The notes beneath the pieces were generated by a model. That model saw nothing but the letters and a program-made list of their open reading frames with translations, was not told the origin of the DNA and did no database searches. Position numbers and translations under genes: made by a program. This document shows positions 43,844 through 52,673 of a DNA stretch of 64,000 bases, one piece after another. Each line of letters begins with the position of its first letter. The stretch's first letter is position 1. This DNA is from Halalkalibacter suaedae. GTDB lineage: Bacteria > Bacillota > Bacilli > Bacillales > Bacillaceae_D. The DNA lies in contig NZ_JAGKSQ010000004.1 in NCBI RefSeq assembly GCF_017939705.1, forward strand, positions 1-64,000. The letters are read 5' to 3'.

Positions 43844-44005
43844 GTGAAGAAAAAAGAAACTGAAGCAGAATATGCAAATAAGAAAATTGATGAATTTTTC
43901 AATGGAGATAGTAAGGTAAAGAGACTTGATCTAGATCCTTTAGTGAATAACAATAATATTTCACTTGTTGTAAAAGATTTAGATGCAGAAGATGACCATC
44001 TCTAA
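43844..44005 (+). CDS. Small acidic protein after the ZorAB-like pair
   Basis: GTG 43844 opens a 53-codon frame, 10 bases after AAGGGGGTG. The product is hydrophilic: a Lys/Glu-rich start (KKKETEAEYANKKIDEFF) and an acidic end (SLVVKDLDAEDDHL). No known family. It starts 68 bases after the ZorB-like gene in the same direction, so it may be a third member of the operon. A competing ATG at 43837 gives only eight codons. Coding status is likely but unproven. Confidence 0.5.
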   Translation: MKKKETEAEYANKKIDEFFNGDSKVKRLDLDPLVNNNNISLVVKDLDAEDDHL

Positions 44006-44027
44006 GTGAAAAATATAAAAAAGTAAA

Positions 44028-44058
44028 TGCCTGTCATTTTTGGTTTCAAGAATGACAG
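44028..44058. terminator. Hairpin after the ZorAB-like operon
   Basis: CCTGTCATT pairs with AATGACAGG across TTTGGTTTCAAG. No proper T-run on the plus strand; it lies between convergent genes and may stop either. Confidence 0.5.
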
Positions 44059-44083
44059 GTAATAATAATAGAACGGGGTTGAG

Positions 44084-45031
44084 TTATATACAATTATAGT
44101 TATTAGCGACAAAACAACTATAATTATTTTTTTTGCAAATCTTTTTCATTTCAGTAGCTACACTAACAATCTCGTGAGCAGAGGAATAGCTATATCCTTG
44201 GTTAGTGACAATAGCAATTGAAATCGAAACGAGAGGAATGTTTTCTTTTATTCCGAAGCGATTCTCGGTTATTACGTATCCCTGGTTCCAATGCTCCTCA
44301 GAGTAGAATTGTTGAATAGCTAGATCAAACTCGTGAATAATTTGATTGGCCGATTCTGTATATTCATCTTGCTTCAATATACCGACAAAATCATCTCCAC
44401 CAATATGACCAACAAAATGGTGTGGAAGACAATTCTGTAATATGCGGGCAGTTTCTAAGATGAGTTTGTCCCCATTTTTAAAGCCGTATGTATCGTTATA
44501 TGCCTTAAAGTTATCTAGGTCGATATAGAGAACACAAAAATGATCGGCATTGATTAACTTTGAGAGTTCTAAATCAATTAAGTTATTACCAGGTAGACCT
44601 GTAAGTGGACTTAAAAATCTTGCGGCTTCTTTTTGAATGTCGGCAAAGGTTAAAAGTAATTTTTGAATACTCACAACACCTATATATTTGTCTTCCTTTG
44701 TTACAATGACATAATCGTAAAGTTCTTCCTCAGGGCGTTCCATAGCTTTTTGGCTTACCTCGACGATAGGTTGCGTACAGTCAACGATAAAAGGGAATTT
44801 ATTCATGACAAGTTCAATAGCTCTTCCCATGTATAAATTATAGCCGTAAAGACCACCAATTTTTTGATAGAAACGTGATCTCATTACAAGGGCAACAGGC
44901 ATATCTTCCTCTATAACTACGATGCCTTGTAATTTAGGATTGTCTTTAAAAATCAAATGCACTTCCTGACTGTGCGTTTTAGGATCTACCCAAGGTACTT
45001 GTTCGCAAATTTCCTCGATGTATGTAGTCAT
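44084..45031 (-). CDS. CBS-GGDEF protein, probable diguanylate cyclase half
   Basis: A 315-aa protein: a CBS-pair-like sensor domain (about residues 1-130; GIVVIEEDMPVALVMR, YVIVTKEDKYIGVVS) and a GGDEF domain (about 140-310) with FLSPLTGLPGNNLID, YIDLDNFKAYNDTYGF and the active loop IGGDDF, where Asp replaces the usual Glu or Asp-Glu order (GGDDF). No inhibition site is visible. ATG 45031 is supported by AGGAGTGGGG six bases upstream. Reading upstream in the same frame leads, through 15 more codons, straight to the TAG stop of the EAL gene, so the two genes look like one EAL-CBS-GGDEF protein split by a stop codon. Confidence 0.82.
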   Translation of the reverse strand: MTTYIEEICEQVPWVDPKTHSQEVHLIFKDNPKLQGIVVIEEDMPVALVMRSRFYQKIGGLYGYNLYMGRAIELVMNKFPFIVDCTQPIVEVSQKAMERPEEELYDYVIVTKEDKYIGVVSIQKLLLTFADIQKEAARFLSPLTGLPGNNLIDLELSKLINADHFCVLYIDLDNFKAYNDTYGFKNGDKLILETARILQNCLPHHFVGHIGGDDFVGILKQDEYTESANQIIHEFDLAIQQFYSEEHWNQGYVITENRFGIKENIPLVSISIAIVTNQGYSYSSAHEIVSVATEMKKICKKNNYSCFVANNYNCI

Positions 45032-45076
45032 ATATAACCCCACTCCTGAAAACAGTACCAGCTGTTCTTGTTTCAC

Positions 45077-45916
45077 CTATTGGAGGTGTTGTTTCGGCTT
45101 GCCAATTGCATAGCCTTGTCCAATATGAACGCCATGCTCCTTTAAAAATACTAACTCTTCATTTCTTTCGATTCCCTCTGCAACAAGCTTTGTCTGTGAT
45201 TTCGTTGAAAACTCAGTTAACATTTTGACAAGCTGTTGTTTTGTTAGGTCTTGATCAATATTTTGAATGAGCATTTTATCTAATTTGATAAATTCTGGCT
45301 TTAAATATACAAGCGTAATTAAACTATTGTATCCGGAACCTACATCGTCAAGGGCGAATCTAAATCCATGTAAACGATATTGAGAAAGTACTTTCTCGAA
45401 TTCCTTGTATTCTTCGATTGACGTCTTTTCAGAAATTTCAAAAACGACCCTAGAAGTCGGGATTTGATATTTGTTGAATAGCTGTATTGTAGACATTAGT
45501 GTATCAACCGAATTTTTCAGTAGTTTAGGATGAACATTCAAAAAGATACTGGATTCCATTTCTTCTCTACCTTGCTGATCTTGTATAGAGGAAGAATAAC
45601 GTTCTAATGAAAGAGTACGGCAAATTTCCTCGACCCTATAAATCAAGTCGCTTTGACCAACAAAATCGTAGAAATTTTCGGTGGAAGGAAACGATTGTGA
45701 TATAGGAGGTCGATTAAAAACTTCATAGCCAATCTTTTTTCCCGTATCTAGCTCGACAAGTGGCTGGAAATAAGTTGTAAAGGATTTCGTATCCATAACT
45801 GAATGAAGTTCTTTGAGTTTATTAAACTCGTTGTTCGATGCCCTCTTTCTTATAGAAAGATAACGAAGATATGAACAGAGTGGCTTCTCGCGAATAAATG
45901 AGAGATTTGGTTGCAT
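45077..45916 (-). CDS. EAL-domain c-di-GMP phosphodiesterase
   Basis: A 279-aa soluble EAL protein. The signature reads YEVFNRPP (E-x-F-x-R instead of EAL), and the remaining catalytic positions are kept: FLNVHP, FEISEKT, DDVGSGYNSL, KLDKMLIQ, EGIERNEE and GQGYAIGKP. It should hydrolyse c-di-GMP to pGpG or bind it. AAAGGAG precedes ATG 45916. It ends with TAG at 45079-45077, and the next codon in frame opens the CBS-GGDEF reading frame. Full-length EAL-CBS-GGDEF proteins are known in Firmicutes, so this may be a natural fission. Confidence 0.85.
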   Translation of the reverse strand: MQPNLSFIREKPLCSYLRYLSIRKRASNNEFNKLKELHSVMDTKSFTTYFQPLVELDTGKKIGYEVFNRPPISQSFPSTENFYDFVGQSDLIYRVEEICRTLSLERYSSSIQDQQGREEMESSIFLNVHPKLLKNSVDTLMSTIQLFNKYQIPTSRVVFEISEKTSIEEYKEFEKVLSQYRLHGFRFALDDVGSGYNSLITLVYLKPEFIKLDKMLIQNIDQDLTKQQLVKMLTEFSTKSQTKLVAEGIERNEELVFLKEHGVHIGQGYAIGKPKQHLQ

Positions 45917-46148
45917 TATGTACTCCTTTTATGACGATATGTGTAGAGATCTCTCTAAACAAAACTATAACAGTGATATGTTAAATACTAGTAAACTTAT
46001 TGTAAAATTTTGTTTAACAATTTTATGAGGAGTTAAAAAAAGAACTACTGAAATTCAATAAAAACGTTTGCACATTAATTGCACAAAATGTTGCACAATT
46101 AAATTGTTATTCTTATGAATAGGCACTAGATTCATAAAAAAAATTAGT

Positions 46149-46193
46149 ATATAATCAAAAATATAATGTAAGCGTTATCTGAAAACGATTGCA
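46149..46193 (+). promoter_or_regulatory. Amylopullulanase promoter with two overlapping cre sites
   Basis: A TATAAT -10 box (46149-46154; no good -35 box) is followed by TGTAAGCGTTATCT (46167-46180) and TGAAAACGATTGCA (46180-46193). Each matches the catabolite-responsive element consensus TGWAANCGNTNWCA with one mismatch. Positions just after the start of transcription fit repression by CcpA or by a MalR-type LacI regulator. The rest of the 305-base gap from 45917 shows only AT-rich DNA. Confidence 0.7.
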
Positions 46194-46221
46194 TATATTA
46201 ATATCAAGGGGGAATGAAAGA

Positions 46222-49200
46222 ATGCATAGTCGAAAGAGATTTTTAGCTTTATTGATGGTGTTCACGCTTATTTTTTCTCTATTTGTGCAACCGATTGCTC
46301 AAATTGCCGATGCGGCAGAGGGGGAGCAAGTATATGACAGTGTTGTTTTAAGAGGAAGTGCTGATTCACTTGATTGGTCTAGTGATAATAATCCTTTAGT
46401 ATATGACACTGAAGAGAAAAGGTGGATCAGTGAACCGATCTCGCTACAAGGAGGGGAAGCAGTAGAATTTAAGTTCGTGATGGATGGAACCTGGTTGGAA
46501 GGAGAGAACTTAACTTTCACCCCTCCTCAGGATGGAGAGTATTACTTTTTCTTTGATCCTAGTAACGAGCGTGCAGTTGATGTTCGCTTTGATTCTACGA
46601 AATATTCAGGAAGACTTACGTTAGAAGTCACCCTTCCTGAAGAAACGCCTGGTTGGATCACACCGACAGTTGCGTCTAGTTTAAACGGCTTTAACTATAC
46701 AGTAACACCAATGAATAAAACTGAAGATGGTAAATGGCGTATTGAGTTAGCTGGTGAAGCTGGCGATACAATTACATACTTGTACGCTTTAGGTGATAAA
46801 AAATTTGCTGAAGCGGTTTCTGACAATCGTCAAGCGGAATTTACAGCTGAAGGAACACTTTATGAAGATACAGTAGTTGAATGGAAAGCGATTCCAGTTG
46901 CAAAAAATGTATCTCATGATTTTCAATATGCACCGTCAATTCCAAGTAGTGCAGATGAAGTAACGATCACAACGACAGTTCAGCATTACGGTCCAATAAC
47001 GAATGGAGGAATCTACTATACTATTGATGGCTCCTCTCCGGAAGGACAAAGAGGAGAAGCGACTGTTGGTTCGTTTGCACCGATGGAAGTGTCATCTTCT
47101 GAGGATCAGAATGGCCTTTTCACCACGATTTTTACTGGGGTGATTCCAGCACAAGCTAATGAAACACCAGTAAAGTACAAGGTTGATGTTTGGGACGAGG
47201 CTGGTGCGAACTCGCAATTTGCTGATACGAATAGTCAAACAGCAGCTGAAGCAACAGAATTCGCATATTATGTAGATGCATTTGCAACCCCTGACTGGGC
47301 GAAGAATGCTACGATTTATCATATATTCGTTGATCGGTTTAAAGATGGGAATACTGAAAATAATTATGATGTTAATACAAGTCTTCCGGTAGAGGAACGC
47401 TTAAAAGGCTGGATGGGTGGCGACCTTGAAGGTGTCATTCAAGAGTTAGATTACCTTGATGAACTAGGTGTAGATACATTATGGCTTTCGCCAGTATTTG
47501 AGGGTCCGTATTCACATGGTTATCACCCTGCTGATTTCAAAAACATTGATCAGAATTTTGGAACGATCGAATTAATGAAAGAGTTAATTGATCAAGCACA
47601 TGCGAAAGGGTTTAAGGTTATTTATGATTTTGTACCGAATCATACTTCTGAACACCATCCTTACTTCCAAGAAGCAAAAAAGGATCAAGGAAGTGAGTAT
47701 TTTGATTGGTACACATTTACAAATTGGCCGACAGAATATAACGCATTTCAAGGAATCGGTGAATTGCCAGAACTTAATAATGATCATCCAGAAACACGTG
47801 AGTACATTCTAAACGACGTCGTTCCATTCTGGTTGGAGGAATTAAACTTCGATGGATTCCGATTAGATTATGCCAAAGGACCAAGCTATAGCTACTGGGT
47901 AGACTTCAGACATGCTGTTAAACAGTTGGACGAGGATGCCTATATCTTTGGTGAAGTGTGGGATAGTCGTGAGAAAATTAATTCATACGCAGGAAAGTTA
48001 GATGGTGCTGTTGACTTTGGATTCCATGACACTGCTAAAAGTGTTTTTGCAAATGACGGTTCATTCCGTGATTTAAATAACTTGATTATAGAAAATGCTA
48101 GCACGTATCACTCTGAATATATTATGACGTCATTCCTTGATAATCATGATGTACCTCGATTTCTTCATGCAGCTGAAAATGATGTTGAAAAATTAAAGTT
48201 AGCATCTGTTGCTCAATTTACATTACCAGGATCACCAGTGATTTATTACGGGACAGAGGTTGGTTTGTCGCAATCACAGGATCACTCGAACTATACCGAG
48301 TGGGCGGATCGTTGGTACAGAGAAATGATGCTATGGGAAGACGGAGAGCAAGATTTAGATCTTCTTCAGCATTACAAAGATATTATTGAAATGAGAAATG
48401 ATCATAGTACATTACGTAATGGTGTATACAAGGACATACTAGTTGAACAAGATGTGATGGCATATGAACGTTCTGATAAAAATGGCACCTATCTTGTTGT
48501 GTTAAACAAATCTAGTGAAACAAAAACTTTCGATCTGGCAGAATTATATAACCGTTCTTCCGCCGAGTCTGTTAAGTTAACGAATCTATTAACGGATGTT
48601 GAACATGGTGCAGAAGACGGTAAAGTAGGAATTACAATAGATAGTAATGCTTTTGCTGTCTATCAATTAAATGGGGAATTTGGAGAACCGAGTGTAGTAG
48701 ACCCCGGAGAAATTCCTGAAAATACATTACGCGTTCATTATGAAAGAGCAGACAATAATTTTGAAACGATTGGTCTATGGCTGTGGGATGATGTAGCAAC
48801 GCCATCAACAAATTGGTCATCTGGAGCGACTCCATTTAATAAGGAGCAAACGGATGATTACGGTGCGTACGTAGATGTCGAATTAATAGAAGACCCGGGT
48901 AAAGTCGGTTTTCTTCTTGTTGATCGAGTTAGTGGAGAAAAGGAAGGCGGGGATAAGGCTGTTGATTTGTCTTCAGGAATAAATGAAATTTGGATTAAAC
49001 AAGGATCAGATGAAGTATTCACGTATGAGCCTGTTGATCTACCTGAAAACACAGTGAGAATTCATTACGATAGAGATGATAATGCTTTTAACGATCTTGG
49101 TGTGTGGGTTTGGGAAGATGTCGTAGCACCTTCCGAGAATTGGCCAATGGGTGCCATTCCCTTTAATGAGGAACAAATGGATCGTTACGGAGCATATGTT

Positions 49201-52200
49201 GATGTCGAATTAACAGAGGGAGCAGAAAAATTAGGCTTTCTCCTCGTAAATAGAGCTACTGGTGAAAATATTGACGGTGATAAGAGTTTTTCTTTGCTAG
49301 ATCGCTACAATCGATTATGGATTAAAGAGGGGGATGATACTGTTTATACATCACCAGCCTGGGAAGTACCGATTGCATTGCAAACAGGTGAATTGCTGTC
49401 TACTTCTAAAATCCGTCTTGGTTTTACAATGACTGAGGGATTAAATGAGGAAGAATTAGTCGACTTGATTCAGATTACTGACAAAGATAGCAAAGCTGTA
49501 AATGTCGAAGCTGCCTCCATTACAGGAGACAAAACCGTTGAAGTGACGGCGGCTTTTGAAACAAATAAAGCCCCTTATCTTGTAACATTTGGCGGAAAAA
49601 CCGTTACGGCAAAGGCTGGATGGAGAATGCTTGACGAAATGTATCAATATGATGGTGACGATCTTGGTGCTACTTATCACGAGGACGGTCATGTGTCATT
49701 AAAGCTATGGGCACCAGTAGCGAGTGAGGTTGTAGTTAATTTCTATGACAAAGCTGATCCAACGACTGAGATAGGTGTACGTAATTTAACTAAAGGTGAA
49801 CATGGGGTTTGGTCCGTTGATATAACTTCTAAAGATTTGGATGTTAAAGATCTACGGGGCTACTATTATCAATATGAAGTAACAAATAACGGAGAGACGA
49901 AAAAGGTATTAGACCCTTATGCTAAATCGATGGCTCCTTTCACAGTTAGCTCCTCAGGAGAAACTGGTGAAGACGGAGATAGTGTTGGTAAAGCGGCAAT
50001 TGTAGATTTAGCTGAAACAAATCCAGAAGGGTTTGATTTTGCAAACATTGAAGGCTATGAGCAAAGAGAAGATGCGATTATTTGGGAAGTTCATGTAAGA
50101 GATTTCACTTCAGATCCTAGTATTGAAGAAGATTTAGGAGAGAGATGGGGTACGTACAGAGCTTTCATTGATAAACTTGATTATATTAAATCTCTTGGAG
50201 TGACGCATGTTCAGCTATTGCCTGTTATGGCTTGGTACTACGGAAATGAAACAAACATGGGGGAAAGAGAATTAGAATATTCATCAGCAGATAATGACTA
50301 TAACTGGGGCTATGACCCGCATAATTATTTCACTCCAGACGGTGCGTATTCTGAGAATCCAGAAGATGCAGAACTAAGAATTAAAGAACTGAAAGAACTT
50401 ATTGACGCAATCCATGATGCTGGTATGGGTGTTGTTCTTGATAATGTTTACACACATATGGCTTCGTCAAGCCTACTAGAGGACATCGTACCAGATTACT
50501 ACTTCTGGAAAAATGCGAACGGAAACTTTGTAGGTGGATTCGGTAATAATCTTGCTACAAATCACAAGATGGCAGAAAAATTAATGATTGATTCAGTTAA
50601 GTATTGGTTTGAGGAATTTAAAATTGATGGAATGAGATGGGATATGATGGGAGATGGCACGTATGAAGCTGTACAAAATGCATACGATGCAGCTGCCGAA
50701 ATTAATCCTAATGCATTATTCATAGGAGAGGGTTGGAGAACCTTTTCTGGACATCTTGCAGACCTTGAATTAGAAGGAAAGGGTGCTGACCAAGATTGGA
50801 TGGATCAGACTGATAGTGTTGGGGTATTCTCAGATGAGCTAAGAAACGAACTGAAATCTGGATTTGGCTCAGAAGGTGAGCCGAGGTTTATCACAGGCGG
50901 TGCAAGAAACATTGATAGTATTTTTAACAACATCAAAGCACAGCCTTCAAATACACCTTCAGATGACCCGGGTGATATGGTTCAGTATATCGCTGCCCAT
51001 GATAATCTACCATTGTATGATGTGATTGCACAATCGATCAAAAAGGATCCATCGGTAGCTGAAAATAATTTAGAAATTCATAAGCGTATTAGAATCGGAA
51101 ATGCGATGGTGCTCACGTCACAAGGAACTGCTTTTATCCATGCAGGTCAAGAATATGGGAGAACGAAGCAGTGGAAAGGTGAAGGAGTTCCTGAACAGAA
51201 ATATCATGAGTTAACTGACGAAGATGGAAATTCATTCGGATATTTCATTCATGATTCCTATGATTCTTCTGATGCAATTAATATGTTTGATTGGTCTAAA
51301 GCAACTGATGATAATTTGTATCCCGTAAATCATACAACTAGAGAATATACAGCGGGACTTATTAAATTAAGGAAATCGACAAATGCATTTAGATTAGGAA
51401 CGATGGATTTAGTAAATACAAATGTTACTTTGATTGAAGCTCCTGAAATGAAAGAAACGGATTTAATTATTGGATTTAAGAATGTTTCAACAGATGAGAC
51501 AGGAACCTACTATACATTTATTAATGCGGATAATGCACAAAGAACACTGACACTAGAGGAAGATTTAACTCAAGGTACGATTATTGTTGATAACGACGAA
51601 GCTGGAACTGTAGAAGTTTCGAGTAGATCAGGTGTCGAACTGACATCAAATAGTATTATAATCGAACCTTTGACAACTGTTGTTATAAAGGTTGGTGGAC
51701 CCCCGACTACAGGAACGCCAGGTGAGCCAGAAACGCCAGAGACACCAGCACCAGAAACGCCAGGTGAGCCAGAAAGACCAGAGACACCAGCACCAGGAAC
51801 GCCAGGTGAGCCAGAAAGACCAGAGACACCAGCACCAGGAACGCCAGGTGAATCAGAAACACCGGAAAATCCTAGTAGTCCTAATAAGCAAGAGGATTTG
51901 GTGACTGTTCAACCTGATATAACTGAAAACATTGCGAAGATAAAAAATGATTTTATTGAAAAAATGACAATGAATGGAACACTCGAATTAAACCTCACAG
52001 AAAATAATGAGGTAGAACAGGTTTTATTAACAAATGAACAAATCAAAGCATTGAAAGAGAAAAATGGTAAACTTGTACTGAAGAATAAACATGTTGAGTT
52101 GGCAATTCCGGTAGTGATCTTCCCTAACGAGGAAATTACGATTGAGTTAAAAAGACTAAAACAATTCAATAATGACATCAGTTCAGTTTATAATTTCACG

Positions 52201-52548
52201 ATTTTTGTTGGAGATGATGGAGAAAAACTTTCTAGCTTTGAAGAGGGTATAGAACTTATATTTACTGTTGATACCACCGCGGTTAAGTCTCTAGACACCC
52301 TAAAAGTCTTTTATTTAAACGAAGAAACGAACAATTGGGAGGTTGTAGGTGGTAGCTATAAGGACGGAAAGGTCACTGCCACAACCACTCATTTTAGTAC
52401 TTTTACTGTACTAGAAGCAGAGGAAGGATCTGAGGTTTTACCTAACACGGCGACGTCAACGTATAACGGGCTTTTATTTGGCTTGTTAATCCTAGTATTT
52501 GGTTTTGTCGTTGCACTTGTAAGTAACAGAAAAAAGAATATGCTCTAG
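46222..52548 (+). CDS. Secreted wall-anchored amylopullulanase (two GH13 domains)
   Basis: A 2108-aa enzyme. A signal peptide (cut after about residue 32, IADAA) is followed by an N-terminal starch-binding-like domain. The first GH13 unit is amylase/neopullulanase type: VIYDFVPNHTS, GFRLDYAKG (nucleophile, near 545), FGEVWD (near 578), LPELNNDHPE and FLDNHDVPRF (near 640). Two CBM41-type repeats follow (about 833-937 and 942-1047; both start ENT-R-HY). The second GH13 unit is a pullulanase: CBM48-like LKLWAPVASEV, YNWGYDPHNYF (near 1362), GMRWDMMGDG (nucleophile), IGEGWRT and AAHDN. Then a Pro/Glu/Thr repeat (about 1825-1890), and a sortase motif LPNTA near 2072 with hydrophobic helix and RKK tail. 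It should cut alpha-1,4 and alpha-1,6 bonds of starch at the cell surface. ATG 46222 follows AAGGGGG. Confidence 0.93.
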   Translation: MHSRKRFLALLMVFTLIFSLFVQPIAQIADAAEGEQVYDSVVLRGSADSLDWSSDNNPLVYDTEEKRWISEPISLQGGEAVEFKFVMDGTWLEGENLTFTPPQDGEYYFFFDPSNERAVDVRFDSTKYSGRLTLEVTLPEETPGWITPTVASSLNGFNYTVTPMNKTEDGKWRIELAGEAGDTITYLYALGDKKFAEAVSDNRQAEFTAEGTLYEDTVVEWKAIPVAKNVSHDFQYAPSIPSSADEVTITTTVQHYGPITNGGIYYTIDGSSPEGQRGEATVGSFAPMEVSSSEDQNGLFTTIFTGVIPAQANETPVKYKVDVWDEAGANSQFADTNSQTAAEATEFAYYVDAFATPDWAKNATIYHIFVDRFKDGNTENNYDVNTSLPVEERLKGWMGGDLEGVIQELDYLDELGVDTLWLSPVFEGPYSHGYHPADFKNIDQNFGTIELMKELIDQAHAKGFKVIYDFVPNHTSEHHPYFQEAKKDQGSEYFDWYTFTNWPTEYNAFQGIGELPELNNDHPETREYILNDVVPFWLEELNFDGFRLDYAKGPSYSYWVDFRHAVKQLDEDAYIFGEVWDSREKINSYAGKLDGAVDFGFHDTAKSVFANDGSFRDLNNLIIENASTYHSEYIMTSFLDNHDVPRFLHAAENDVEKLKLASVAQFTLPGSPVIYYGTEVGLSQSQDHSNYTEWADRWYREMMLWEDGEQDLDLLQHYKDIIEMRNDHSTLRNGVYKDILVEQDVMAYERSDKNGTYLVVLNKSSETKTFDLAELYNRSSAESVKLTNLLTDVEHGAEDGKVGITIDSNAFAVYQLNGEFGEPSVVDPGEIPENTLRVHYERADNNFETIGLWLWDDVATPSTNWSSGATPFNKEQTDDYGAYVDVELIEDPGKVGFLLVDRVSGEKEGGDKAVDLSSGINEIWIKQGSDEVFTYEPVDLPENTVRIHYDRDDNAFNDLGVWVWEDVVAPSENWPMGAIPFNEEQMDRYGAYVDVELTEGAEKLGFLLVNRATGENIDGDKSFSLLDRYNRLWIKEGDDTVYTSPAWEVPIALQTGELLSTSKIRLGFTMTEGLNEEELVDLIQITDKDSKAVNVEAASITGDKTVEVTAAFETNKAPYLVTFGGKTVTAKAGWRMLDEMYQYDGDDLGATYHEDGHVSLKLWAPVASEVVVNFYDKADPTTEIGVRNLTKGEHGVWSVDITSKDLDVKDLRGYYYQYEVTNNGETKKVLDPYAKSMAPFTVSSSGETGEDGDSVGKAAIVDLAETNPEGFDFANIEGYEQREDAIIWEVHVRDFTSDPSIEEDLGERWGTYRAFIDKLDYIKSLGVTHVQLLPVMAWYYGNETNMGERELEYSSADNDYNWGYDPHNYFTPDGAYSENPEDAELRIKELKELIDAIHDAGMGVVLDNVYTHMASSSLLEDIVPDYYFWKNANGNFVGGFGNNLATNHKMAEKLMIDSVKYWFEEFKIDGMRWDMMGDGTYEAVQNAYDAAAEINPNALFIGEGWRTFSGHLADLELEGKGADQDWMDQTDSVGVFSDELRNELKSGFGSEGEPRFITGGARNIDSIFNNIKAQPSNTPSDDPGDMVQYIAAHDNLPLYDVIAQSIKKDPSVAENNLEIHKRIRIGNAMVLTSQGTAFIHAGQEYGRTKQWKGEGVPEQKYHELTDEDGNSFGYFIHDSYDSSDAINMFDWSKATDDNLYPVNHTTREYTAGLIKLRKSTNAFRLGTMDLVNTNVTLIEAPEMKETDLIIGFKNVSTDETGTYYTFINADNAQRTLTLEEDLTQGTIIVDNDEAGTVEVSSRSGVELTSNSIIIEPLTTVVIKVGGPPTTGTPGEPETPETPAPETPGEPERPETPAPGTPGEPERPETPAPGTPGESETPENPSSPNKQEDLVTVQPDITENIAKIKNDFIEKMTMNGTLELNLTENNEVEQVLLTNEQIKALKEKNGKLVLKNKHVELAIPVVIFPNEEITIELKRLKQFNNDISSVYNFTIFVGDDGEKLSSFEEGIELIFTVDTTAVKSLDTLKVFYLNEETNNWEVVGGSYKDGKVTATTTHFSTFTVLEAEEGSEVLPNTATSTYNGLLFGLLILVFGFVVALVSNRKKNML
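51711..51866 (+). repeat. Tandem Pro/Glu/Thr-coding repeat in the amylopullulanase
   Basis: Units of about 48 bases coding for GTPGEPERPETPAP-like 16-residue blocks occur about three times, nearly identical at DNA level. They form the wall-spanning stalk in front of the sortase signal. Near-identical units suggest recent copy-number change. Confidence 0.8.
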
Positions 52549-52555
52549 ACACATG

Positions 52556-52592
52556 AAGCCTTGTCCTATTTAAAATAGGATAAGGCTTTTTT
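52556..52592 (+). terminator. Terminator of the amylopullulanase gene
   Basis: AAGCCTTGTCCTATT pairs with AATAGGATAAGGCTT-like sequence (one mismatch) and a T6 tail follows. Confidence 0.85.
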
Positions 52593-52673
52593 GAAAAATT
52601 TGAGTAGATTCGGCTATAACTGTTTGACCAATACGAGTCAATATGATCAAATAAAACAAAAGGAGCTGAATTA

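Noticed and set aside
41256-44005. Complete Zorya defence system
   Set aside because: The ZorA/ZorB-like pair is present, but no SNF2 helicase (ZorD), EH-signature protein (ZorC) or HNH nuclease (ZorE) follows.
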